A DNA stretch of 26,412 nt from a virus, in IMG/VR virus record IMGVR_UViG_3300031825_000063, positions 1-26,412 of that record; one strand, written 5' to 3'. Each line of letters starts with the position of its first letter. Within the stretch, counting starts at the first letter, position 1. The notes below the pieces were generated by a model, which ran no database searches, was not told where the DNA came from, and worked only from the letters and a program-made list of their open reading frames with translations. Of this stretch, positions 1 to 6,629 are shown piece by piece. Both the position numbers and the translations under genes were made by a program.

Positions 1-251
1 GACGATGCGGTCGCGTATCCCTCGGTGCTGATCGGCACGCCGGGGATCGGTGACTGCGGACGCAGCGACCGCAGTGCCGTCCGGTCGAGCTTCGTCGACG
101 CTACCGACACCGGGGCATAAGTGGCATCTGCTGCCGCTTTCGACAGGTACTTCGGATCCCCCACCGCGTCGACCCGCGCGTCGATCGCCTCGCGCGCGAC
201 AGCCGGCAGCGCCTTCGTCTCCTCGTCGATGGTGACGATCTTTCTCGCCAT
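1..251 (-). CDS. N-terminus of a putative tail appendage or other virion protein (partial)
   Basis: This reading frame is open from an ATG at 251 to the window edge (83 codons visible), so its C-terminus lies outside. It begins MARKIVTIDEETKALP and has a KAAADATYAPVS stretch near residues 38-50. Such Lys/Ala-rich segments ending in ADATYA are common near the N-terminus of phage tail fibre, tail-tip and virion-associated hydrolase proteins. A GGAG lies 6 bases before the ATG, and only one base separates the ATG from the stop of the preceding tail-tube paralog, so the two are probably translationally coupled. I infer a tail-associated structural protein. The enzymatic or binding domain, if any, is not in the window. 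Confidence 0.6.
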   Translation of the reverse strand, partial: MARKIVTIDEETKALPAVAREAIDARVDAVGDPKYLSKAAADATYAPVSVASTKLDRTALRSLRPQSPIPGVPISTEGYATAS

Positions 252-252
252 G

Positions 253-1077
253 TCAGGCTCCAATCGTGTACAGGCCGGATCCGGCCGGGGATTCGGTCAT
301 GCCGGGCGGGATCGCGTACAGCCCCGATCCGGGCGGGTCTTCGGTCAGGCCGGTGAACCCGTACAGCCCGGATCCGGCCGGCGACTCGGTGAGGGTGTAG
401 GTCTCCGGGCCGATCGGCGGGAAGCCGAGGTCGACGAGGAGCCGCTTCCAGCCGGGGCCGCCGAAGAAGTGCCGCACTGAGAACCCGGCGGCGGTGTCGA
501 TCATGGCGTTGACGGTGGCCGGCCACGCGAGGGCGCCCTCGCCGTCGGTGATGGTCTGCTCCCCTGTCTCGGCGACCTCCCCGGCGGCGATCAGCCGGCC
601 GATGTAGATCGCGTCGGCGCCGTACCCGGAGCGGGCGAGGGTGAGGAACCGGCCGCGGCGGACCTGCGCGACCGCGGGCTGGTCGAACGAGACCTCGCCG
701 GTGCCCGGCCGCGGCTGGACTCCGGACAGGTCGACCTGCAGGCCCGTCTCGATGTTGTGCCGGTTGGTCTCGAGGCCCTTGAACGACAGGGAGAACACGT
801 CGGCGGTGATGTCCGAGCGCACCGGATTGGAGTAGCCGATCGCACCGATGTCGGACTTCTCCATCTCCCGGGCCCAGACGATCGCGTCCTCCTTGTCGAT
901 CAGCCCGTAGTCGAACCACCCCGGCGGAAGCTGCGCGAGGGTGGCGACGTCGCCTGTGGTGATCGACGACATCATCGGTGCGGTCGGGCCCGCACCGAAC
1001 ACGTGCGCCTCCGACGGTTTGATGATCAGCTCACGCTGGTGGCGGGCCAACTCCAGCTCGGCGACTCTCGACGGCAT
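253..1077 (-). CDS. Second major tail (tube) protein paralog with repeat C-terminus
   Basis: This 274-residue protein is a clear paralog of the major tail protein encoded at 15771-16709. The alignment runs without large gaps from the N-terminus (MPSRVAELELARHQREL against MPSKVAQLEIARHQREL) to about residue 225. Shared blocks include EMEKSDIGAIGYSNPVRSDI, GEVSFDQPAVA, GEVAETGEQTITDGEG and FGGPGWK. The C-terminal Ig-like domain of the first copy is missing and is replaced by three short TE(S/D)PxGSGLY repeats. The start is the ATG at 1077, preceded by GGAAGGA at good spacing; an upstream extension in the same frame has no such site. It follows the lysis membrane-protein genes, far from the tail module. 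It may be a minor tube subunit, a tail-tip ring or a host-range variant of the tube; I cannot tell which. Confidence 0.85.
   Translation of the reverse strand: MPSRVAELELARHQRELIIKPSEAHVFGAGPTAPMMSSITTGDVATLAQLPPGWFDYGLIDKEDAIVWAREMEKSDIGAIGYSNPVRSDITADVFSLSFKGLETNRHNIETGLQVDLSGVQPRPGTGEVSFDQPAVAQVRRGRFLTLARSGYGADAIYIGRLIAAGEVAETGEQTITDGEGALAWPATVNAMIDTAAGFSVRHFFGGPGWKRLLVDLGFPPIGPETYTLTESPAGSGLYGFTGLTEDPPGSGLYAIPPGMTESPAGSGLYTIGA
256..393 (-). repeat. Three tandem 15-16 residue TE(S/D)PxGSGLY repeats in the tail-tube paralog
   Basis: The last 46 codons of the second tail protein form three units: LTESPAGSGLYGFTG, LTEDPPGSGLYAIPPG and MTESPAGSGLYTIGA. The DNA repeats too, with GATCCGGC-type cores spaced by about 45-48 bases. 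Such short Gly/Pro/Tyr units often form beta-hairpin decorations on virion proteins, but that role is inferred. Confidence 0.85.
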
Positions 1078-1093
1078 CGCGGCATCCTTCCGG

Positions 1094-1618
1094 TCAGTCG
1101 CACTTCGGTTCGGGATACGGGTTGTCGCGGCGCTGCTGCTCGAGCGCCCCACGCGCGGCGATCAGGTCGCCGCGTTCGCGGTCGTTGACCGCGACGGTCG
1201 TCTCGTACCGCTCAAGCAGATCCCGCACCCGGCCGTTGCCGCCGGGCTCGGCGGTGAGCAGCCCCCGGACCAGATCGGTCAGGGCGGCGTCGCGCTGCTC
1301 ACGCAGCGCATCGTCGCGCTTTTCGAGATCGCGGTCCTCGCTGTTGATCCGGGCGTTCTCCCGCAGCGCACGCTGGAAGTCGGCGTTGCACTCGGCCTGG
1401 TGTTGCTGCTGGATCTGCGCGGTGATCACCGAGAACGTCGTCAACAGGGACAGGGTGATCACGACGATGGTGAAGTTGCGCGACGATTTCGGCACGAACG
1501 GCACCAGCAGCGACACGCCCCGCAGCCGGTACTGGCGGTACTGGACGACGGTGCCAGCGGCGTAGCTGGCCGCGCCGACCAGCACGTAGCGGATGAGCGT
1601 CTCCCACAGTTCAGTCAC
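1094..1618 (-). CDS. Membrane protein with coiled coil, lysis cassette (spanin/LysZ-like candidate)
   Basis: The product has 174 residues from a GTG at 1618, which overlaps the preceding gene by 8 bases. A hydrophobic segment near residues 8-25 (YVLVGAASYAAGTVV) and a second at about 50-66 (FTIVVITLSLLTTFSVIT) are followed by a long, charged, heptad-like region at about residues 70-165, rich in Glu, Arg, Gln and Asp. This pattern, one or two membrane anchors plus an extended coiled coil, matches the third small membrane protein often found next to holins in actinophage lysis cassettes, where it may act like a spanin. No lipobox or known family signature is visible, so the exact lysis role is inferred from shape and position. 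Confidence 0.6.
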   Translation of the reverse strand: MTELWETLIRYVLVGAASYAAGTVVQYRQYRLRGVSLLVPFVPKSSRNFTIVVITLSLLTTFSVITAQIQQQHQAECNADFQRALRENARINSEDRDLEKRDDALREQRDAALTDLVRGLLTAEPGGNGRVRDLLERYETTVAVNDRERGDLIAARGALEQQRRDNPYPEPKCD

Positions 1619-1874
1619 GGGACTCGGCCTCCCTGTCGGCCTGCGGCCGTTGCGGTGGTGGGGGCGGCGGGTCGGCCTTGGCGGCCTGGTGGTTACGCGC
1701 GAGCAACCACATCACCACGGCCGTCATGATCTCGTTGAGCCCGGTCGGGGCGACCCACTCGAACCGGAAGAACTGCGAGACGATCTGCGCGGAAACCGAG
1801 GTCCCCCACAGGGCGACGACGATGCCGACGACCACGGACCGGGTCCGCGGCGATGGTCCGTTCGGTTGCGACAC
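1611..1874 (-). CDS. Small two-helix membrane protein, holin candidate
   Basis: An 87-residue protein if translation begins at the GTG at 1874 (N-terminus MSQPNGPSP); an in-frame GTG at 1904 would add 10 residues. I prefer 1874 because AGGGA lies 6 bases upstream, but 1904 is possible. There are two hydrophobic segments, about residues 14-32 (VVVGIVVALWGTSVSAQIV) and 43-59 (LNEIMTAVVMWLLA). The tail is charged and proline-rich with six prolines in a row (PPPPPP). Small size, two membrane helices, a hydrophilic C-terminus and a position beside endolysin genes are typical of phage holins. The gene just upstream encodes another two-helix protein, so the two may be a holin and its partner or antiholin. 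Confidence 0.6.
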   Translation of the reverse strand: MSQPNGPSPRTRSVVVGIVVALWGTSVSAQIVSQFFRFEWVAPTGLNEIMTAVVMWLLARNHQAAKADPPPPPPQRPQADREAESRD

Positions 1875-1919
1875 GCGCCGTCCCTGCCTTTCCTGCCGGC
1901 CCACAGGCCCCTGCGGTCC

Positions 1920-2408
1920 TCACCTGGCCCCCTCGGGCGGCGGCGGCGCGGCCGCGGCATAGCGGGGGGTGATCTTCAGCCGCGCGATGTAGGAGATCGC
2001 GGTCTGGACGATGGTCTTGAGCACCAGCACCCCCAACGTGGCCCACGCGGCGCCGTCGAGGACGTCGACGTCCCCCAGCGCTAGCGCGAGCACCGACAAC
2101 AGGGCGAAGCCGATGTCGATCGCCAGGCCCTGGACGAACGTGCGCCACGATCGGTTGCGGGCGTCGACGACGGTGAGCTGTTCACCGCGGGCGGTGACCG
2201 CGGTGACGTCCGGGACCGGGTCGGGCAGGCCGCGGCCGGTGAGGACGCCGGTGCCGACCTGGCGGGCGTAGTCGCCGAGCTCGCGCCGCACCGCGGCCTG
2301 CTGGCGCTCCCACTCCTGCCGGGCCGCGTCGGCGGCCTCGCGGCGCACCAGCTCCCAGAACGGAAGCTCCGCGCGGGTGGTCGATTCGACGTCGTGATCT
2401 GCTGACAT
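1920..2408 (-). CDS. Membrane protein with soluble N-terminal region, holin candidate
   Basis: The 162-residue product starts at the ATG at 2408, where AGGAGG sits 7 bases upstream; an in-frame upstream extension is unlikely because of this strong site. Residues 1-85 are hydrophilic and charged, with a probable amphipathic helix (FWELVRREAADAARQEWERQ). Two hydrophobic segments follow, near 95-113 (FVQGLAIDIGFALLSVLAL) and 120-140 (AAWATLGVLVLKTIVQTAISY), and the protein ends in a Pro/Ala tail. Adjacent to the wall-degrading enzymes, it is a good holin candidate, similar in layout to actinophage holins with a long N-terminal cytoplasmic part. It could instead be the partner of the smaller membrane protein downstream. 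Confidence 0.6.
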   Translation of the reverse strand: MSADHDVESTTRAELPFWELVRREAADAARQEWERQQAAVRRELGDYARQVGTGVLTGRGLPDPVPDVTAVTARGEQLTVVDARNRSWRTFVQGLAIDIGFALLSVLALALGDVDVLDGAAWATLGVLVLKTIVQTAISYIARLKITPRYAAAAPPPPEGAR

Positions 2409-2418
2409 TCGATGCCTC

Positions 2419-3528
2419 CTAGGGCTGGCCGACGAACTCGGCGAGGATCGCGTCCCACTCGGAGCCCGGCTGCGCATCGTTGGGTGCCGGGTCGGCCACG
2501 AGCGGCCCCAGCTTGTTCGGGGCGGTGAACCGGTACTGCATGGCCCGGTACGGCACGGAGCCGTTCACCCCGTCCCACTGGGAGACGATCATCACGAACT
2601 GGCTCTTGGTGCCGTCCACCTTCTCGAACTTGCTGTCGGGGTGGACGTAGCAGCCGTACAGGCTGGGCTGCACGTCGTACCCGAACGGCAGGCCGGCGCC
2701 GCGCACGGGCCGGGTGATCGGGGCGGTGTGCCAGTTGACGTTCTCGATGGGCCCGTAGCCGAGCCGGACGAACGAATCGTACGAGCTCGCCCGGAATCCG
2801 GAGAGCACGTGGTGCCCCTGGATCCACCGGTAGCCGATCTCGCCGAACTTCTCCCCCGCCGGCATCATGTCGCCCGGCTCGTGGTCGGCCGGGTTCGCCT
2901 TCCACACCCAGGCGCCCCCGATCCAGCAGCGGCCCTCCCACTTGGCGGGGTCGAGGATGTCGGCCTCGCGGACGCGCCAGAGCAGCATGTTCTTGTTGCG
3001 GGCGAGGCCGCCGGTGGAGAAGGCGTAGACCCAGCCGTCGCGGCCGCGGTCCCAGGTCATCATCACGCGCTGGCCGCGGAATGCGGTGGTGGACCACTTG
3101 GTGGTGGAGTTGGTGCCGTTGACCCAGGTTTCGCCGTTGTCGTCGGAGTACCAGATCTCGCACCACAGCTCACCGCCGAGGCCAGCTGTGACCATCACCC
3201 AGAGGTACACGCGGCCGCCGATGACGATCGCATCGCACGGCAGCACGGTGGTGAACTCATTGTTGTTATGAACGTAGGGCCACAGCTGGTCACCACCGCG
3301 GCACGCCGCGTCGATGACGATCGGCTGCGTCATGTCCCGGGTGGGTGAGGTGACGATCACCGGCGAGCGCCAGTCCGGTCCGCCGGCGGCCTGGGTGGTG
3401 CCGCCGAACGTGTCGCCGAAGATGTACCCGACCCGGCCGTTCGGCAGCACGATCGGGATCCCGAGATCGGTGCCGCCGATCGGCCGCGGGATGTTCTGGA
3501 CTGGATTCAGATCACGGATCTTCGCCAT
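2419..3528 (-). CDS. DUF4185 / GH183-type glycoside hydrolase, candidate endo-D-arabinanase
   Basis: A 369-residue protein starting at ATG 3528 (MAKIRDLNPV), two bases after the stop of the M23 gene and without a strong Shine-Dalgarno, so probably coupled. Residues 21-41 (DLGIPIVLPNG, then YIFGDTF) and later beta-rich blocks such as VYLWVMVTAGLG, DNGETWV and WVYAFSTGG are typical of DUF4185 five-bladed propeller proteins. Members of this family have been shown to be endo-D-arabinanases and form glycoside hydrolase family GH183. Asp21 and Asp39 are candidate active-site acids (inference). In mycolata, D-arabinan is part of arabinogalactan and lipoarabinomannan, so a role in opening the outer wall at lysis fits its place in the cassette. 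The last residues, EWDAILAEFVG, resemble the end of the amidase encoded upstream. Confidence 0.8.
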   Translation of the reverse strand: MAKIRDLNPVQNIPRPIGGTDLGIPIVLPNGRVGYIFGDTFGGTTQAAGGPDWRSPVIVTSPTRDMTQPIVIDAACRGGDQLWPYVHNNNEFTTVLPCDAIVIGGRVYLWVMVTAGLGGELWCEIWYSDDNGETWVNGTNSTTKWSTTAFRGQRVMMTWDRGRDGWVYAFSTGGLARNKNMLLWRVREADILDPAKWEGRCWIGGAWVWKANPADHEPGDMMPAGEKFGEIGYRWIQGHHVLSGFRASSYDSFVRLGYGPIENVNWHTAPITRPVRGAGLPFGYDVQPSLYGCYVHPDSKFEKVDGTKSQFVMIVSQWDGVNGSVPYRAMQYRFTAPNKLGPLVADPAPNDAQPGSEWDAILAEFVGQP

Positions 3529-3530
3529 GG

Positions 3531-4337
3531 TCAGCTGCCGAGGATCTGATTGACGTCGAGCTGCAGGTGCGTCGCGATGGCGCGCAGCAGCAGGTTGTTC
3601 TCCCGCGCGAGCGCCGCGGTGCGCAGCACGTGCCCGCGCATGGTCGTCGGGCCGGTGCCGCCGTCCTTGGTCTTGTCGGCGACCTCGCCGTAGGTCATCT
3701 CGGCGGCGACCGAGCGCAGCCAGTACCGCATCTTCGGGTCGGAGAACTGGTTCGGCATGTTCTCGTACAGCGTCAGGGTGTCGGCCGAGGTGGCGCCGTT
3801 GAGTTCGTTCTGGACGTCCTGTGCAGTAGCCACGGTGGCTCCCTTCGTTGTCGACGGCACCGATGCCGTCGGGGTCTTGGTGGTGGCCGGCGCCGGGGCG
3901 GTGCCGGGGTAGTTCGCGTTCTTCAGAAACGGCATCGGGTCCATGCGTCCTGGGCCTGCCGGTTGGCGCGTCCAGCGGTGCACCTCGACGTGCACGTGCG
4001 GATCGACGCCGCCGTTGGTCGATCGGTCTCCGTTCACGCGGCCGATGCGCTGGCCTGCGTCGACCTTCTGGCCGCGGCGTACTTCGGGGACGATGTGCCC
4101 GTACACCCACAGGTTCGAGCCCTGAGCGTCGTCGGAATCGATGTCGAGATAGTGACCGAAACCCTCTGGATCCCATCCGACGGCGACGACGGTGCCTGCC
4201 TGGACGGCGTAGACCGGCTTGTTGGCAGATCCACCCGGCCAGCCGAAATCCACACCGTAATGCGTTGCGCCCCAACGCGGTCCGTATCCACTTGTGACTA
4301 TGTGCCCGCGGGCCATGGGGAAGTACCTACGCGGCAT
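3531..4337 (-). CDS. M23-family peptidoglycan endopeptidase (endolysin component)
   Basis: This 268-residue protein carries a zinc M23 (LytM/lysostaphin-type) domain at about residues 10-125. The HxxxD motif is H26-YGV-D30, YGH ends at H81, and the HxH motif is H114-V-H116, followed by EVH. Such enzymes cut peptide cross-bridges of peptidoglycan. A Thr/Pro/Ala linker at about 131-165 leads to a helical C-terminal region of about 100 residues that I do not recognise; it might bind the wall. The start at 4337 overlaps the upstream HNH gene by 11 bases and has GGGAG about 8 bases before it; a second in-frame ATG at 4316 is possible. With the amidase gene it forms a split endolysin rather than one multidomain LysA. 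Confidence 0.88.
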   Translation of the reverse strand: MPRRYFPMARGHIVTSGYGPRWGATHYGVDFGWPGGSANKPVYAVQAGTVVAVGWDPEGFGHYLDIDSDDAQGSNLWVYGHIVPEVRRGQKVDAGQRIGRVNGDRSTNGGVDPHVHVEVHRWTRQPAGPGRMDPMPFLKNANYPGTAPAPATTKTPTASVPSTTKGATVATAQDVQNELNGATSADTLTLYENMPNQFSDPKMRYWLRSVAAEMTYGEVADKTKDGGTGPTTMRGHVLRTAALARENNLLLRAIATHLQLDVNQILGS

Positions 4338-4857
4338 TGTTCATCTCCCGCCTTTTCGCTGCGTGCCATTCCCTGTCCGTCTTGCGTAGGCAGGTGGCGC
4401 AGCGACGTTTTCCATCGCTCAGCGTGCGGACGTTGTCACCCGACATCGGATGCCCCCGCTTGCAGACGATGCGTATTCCGCCGCACCGCCTTCCGTTCCG
4501 AATCCGGTCGGCGATGTTCTCGGATCGCGTTCCCCACCGGAGGTTCGAGGCCCGGTTGTTGCCCGGGTCGTCGTCCCAGTGAAGGCCTTCCGTCCCCTCG
4601 GGAGCCGGACCGACGAAGGCCTCGAGCACGAGACGGTGCACCAGCACTGTGCGCTGGTCGCCGTCCCGACTCAGCGTCACCTGTCGGTGTCCGCGAGGCA
4701 TCATCTTCTGCCGCAGAACTCGGCCGCGGTAAAGCACTTCGCGGCCGCAGTTGTGCCAGATCATGCGGTCGACGGATCGAACCCGCCCCTGATCGGATAC
4801 CTCGTAGTAGCCGACGTATCCGGATACCGGCTTCCACGTCTCCTCCGGCCCGGCCAT
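4327..4857 (-). CDS. NUMOD4/HNH homing endonuclease inserted in the lysis cassette
   Basis: A 176-residue protein. Residues 7-31 (TWKPVSGYVGYYEVSDQGRV and on to RSVDR) match the NUMOD4 DNA-binding motif. Residues 74-110 (VHRLVLEAFVG, GLHWDDDPGNNRASNLRWGT) match an HNH_3 nuclease core with His93 and Asn101/Asn105. The C-terminus has a probable zinc site formed by C132-x3-H136 and C153-x2-C156. Free-standing homing endonucleases of this type spread by cutting phage genomes that lack them. The ATG overlaps the amidase stop by one base (TGATG), behind GGAAGGGGGAAG. By eye its base composition is less GC-rich than that of the tail genes, consistent with transfer. An upstream in-frame extension into the amidase gene is not credible. 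Confidence 0.88.
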   Translation of the reverse strand: MAGPEETWKPVSGYVGYYEVSDQGRVRSVDRMIWHNCGREVLYRGRVLRQKMMPRGHRQVTLSRDGDQRTVLVHRLVLEAFVGPAPEGTEGLHWDDDPGNNRASNLRWGTRSENIADRIRNGRRCGGIRIVCKRGHPMSGDNVRTLSDGKRRCATCLRKTDREWHAAKRREMNNAA

Positions 4858-5483
4858 CACTTCCCCCTTCCGACGAACTCGGCCAGGACCGTGTCCCAGT
4901 CCTCGCCGGTGACCGCGGCGCCGACGGCGCCGCCCTGGGACAGGTGCACGGCGCGGTCGAGGAAGATCGGCCACGGGAATTCGGGTCCGGGGTCGGTGTG
5001 GCCGCCGCCCCACATGCCGAGGTCACCGTGCCCGCACACGCCTCTCGAGCGGGGCGGGGTGCCGTCGGTGACGCGGCGGATCGGCAGCTCGTTGATCTCG
5101 GCGCGCCACGCGACCCACAGGGCGCCGCGCCAGAGCATCAGGTCCTGGTTGCGGCCGTCGGCATCTTTGTCCGGATCGAGCCACTGCGCTGTGGTCCACT
5201 CGGCGAAGCTGCCGCCGAAGCACAGGTGCTCGGCCACGGTGTTCGCGTTCGCCGCGGCCCAGGGGGCGTCGACGTACGGCACCATCTGGATGAGCTCCCG
5301 CTCGTCTGCCGCGTCGTGGTAGGACACCTGCGACGAGGCCTGTGCGCAGTAGCCGGCGAGGGAGCGGGCGGTGCCGTTGCCCTGCTGGGTGTGGATGACG
5401 AGGTAGCGGCAGTCCGTTGCTGCGCCGGGGTATCGGTTCGGTGACCAGATCGGGGCCGCGTTGTGCGGGTCTGCGATCGACAC
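4857..5483 (-). CDS. N-acetylmuramoyl-L-alanine amidase (amidase_2/PGRP-like endolysin component)
   Basis: A 208-residue protein from a GTG at 5483 with GGAGG 8 bases upstream. It shows the amidase_2 pattern: YLVIHTQQG (zinc ligand His31), SYHDAADE (His56), an intermediate AEHLCFGG block (84-91), and GHGD then GGHTDPGPEFPW, with His162 as probable second zinc ligand and Asp164 nearby. These enzymes cleave the bond between muramic acid and the stem peptide. The whole chain is little more than the catalytic domain; after it comes only a short tail ending DWDTVLAEFVGRGK, and the WDxxLAEFVG part recurs at the end of the DUF4185 protein. It is the first gene of the lysis cassette, directly after the minor tail genes. 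Confidence 0.85.
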   Translation of the reverse strand: MSIADPHNAAPIWSPNRYPGAATDCRYLVIHTQQGNGTARSLAGYCAQASSQVSYHDAADERELIQMVPYVDAPWAAANANTVAEHLCFGGSFAEWTTAQWLDPDKDADGRNQDLMLWRGALWVAWRAEINELPIRRVTDGTPPRSRGVCGHGDLGMWGGGHTDPGPEFPWPIFLDRAVHLSQGGAVGAAVTGEDWDTVLAEFVGRGK

Positions 5484-5497
5484 GAGGGTGCCTCCAA

Positions 5498-6616
5498 TCA
5501 GGCGACGATGAACGAAAATGCTCCGGTGATGACTTCGGGCTCGGAGTACACGCGCGCCCGGGGGTTCTGCTGCTCGATGTATGGGACGCCGCCCGTTCCG
5601 ACCTGGTCGAGGTTGCCGATTCCGCCGTCATCGCCGGCCGACTGCATCGGCAGCAGACGGGTGTCATGGCCGGCCGAGGTGACGTACGGGACGACGAAGT
5701 TGTTGTAGTCGTTGCGGATCAGGAACTTGAGCATCCAGTTCATCCAGCCGTCGCCGACGTTGGTGTACAGCAGGCCCTCGCCCCACTGGTCGGTGAACAC
5801 GGCCGACGGCCGGATCCCCGACGGCAGATCGATGTACATGGTGCCGCGACCGAAGTTGCGGGTGCCGGTGCCCGTGCGGATCTCGAACTTGACGTGGCAG
5901 GTCTGGGTGGCGGGATCGAGCTGGTACCAGCCGCGGCGCACGCCGCCGGCGCCGAGGGCACACACCCCGTCCTTGTGGGTGCCGAGCACCGGGTCGTACG
6001 CGGTCCACGGCAGCGCAGCCGCCGACGTCAGCGACAGCGTGCTGTTGCCCTGGCCATCGTTGGCGGTGACGTTGTATTCGGTGGTGCCGGACTGCAGCAC
6101 CGCGCCGAGGGGAAGGTCTACGATGCCGATCTGTTCGGTCTGCGCGGCCTGGAACGGTCCGCCGAAGCCGCCCCACACCCGCACGTCGAGGACGTCGGCG
6201 GCGGCGATCGTCGACACCGAGGGCCGGACCCGCACGACCGCGAGCGGGAACTCGTAGGTGCCGCCGGCCACGCGGGTCAGTGCCGGTGGGGTGGTCGAAC
6301 CGACGACGCCCTGTTTGACGAACACCTGCACCGAGGAGTTGTCGCCGGCCCAGGTGAAGCGCAGCCCGACGACGTCGAGTCGGGCCGAGGCACCGGAGTT
6401 CGCGGCGACCTGCACGATCTGCGCGGCGGATTCGACGACGAGGACGCCGCAGACCATGGCGGTGCCGGCGGCGAGCTGCACCGACCGCACCCCCGTGGAG
6501 GTCGGTTTGAACGCGGAGGCGGTGTCGACCAGTGCCTTCGCTCCGGCGAGCGCGAAGCGGGTGGCTTCCTGCACTTCGGTGACGGTGCCCTTGAACCCGG
6601 CGATGCTGGCTACCAC
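5498..6616 (-). CDS. Minor tail protein, second of a tandem paralogous pair
   Basis: A 372-residue protein from a GTG at 6616 with GGGAG upstream. The N-terminal half (to about residue 190) is clearly related to the product of the adjacent gene at 6630-7631: both have GFKGxVxE near the start, STGxRxxxLAAGxAM, VGLRFTW, then TIAAxDVxDxRVWGGxGGP and a VDxPLGA block. The C-terminal halves differ, although both contain PSxxxTDQW- or LTDQW-like segments and beta-rich sequence. That pattern suggests a shared virion-binding domain with diverged outer domains, as seen in tail-tip or fibre-like proteins. It lies between the tail-tip genes and the lysis cassette. Receptor binding is an inference; no known carbohydrate-binding motif is visible. 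Confidence 0.72.
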   Translation of the reverse strand: MVASIAGFKGTVTEVQEATRFALAGAKALVDTASAFKPTSTGVRSVQLAAGTAMVCGVLVVESAAQIVQVAANSGASARLDVVGLRFTWAGDNSSVQVFVKQGVVGSTTPPALTRVAGGTYEFPLAVVRVRPSVSTIAAADVLDVRVWGGFGGPFQAAQTEQIGIVDLPLGAVLQSGTTEYNVTANDGQGNSTLSLTSAAALPWTAYDPVLGTHKDGVCALGAGGVRRGWYQLDPATQTCHVKFEIRTGTGTRNFGRGTMYIDLPSGIRPSAVFTDQWGEGLLYTNVGDGWMNWMLKFLIRNDYNNFVVPYVTSAGHDTRLLPMQSAGDDGGIGNLDQVGTGGVPYIEQQNPRARVYSEPEVITGAFSFIVA

Positions 6617-6629
6617 GAGTGTGTCTCCC

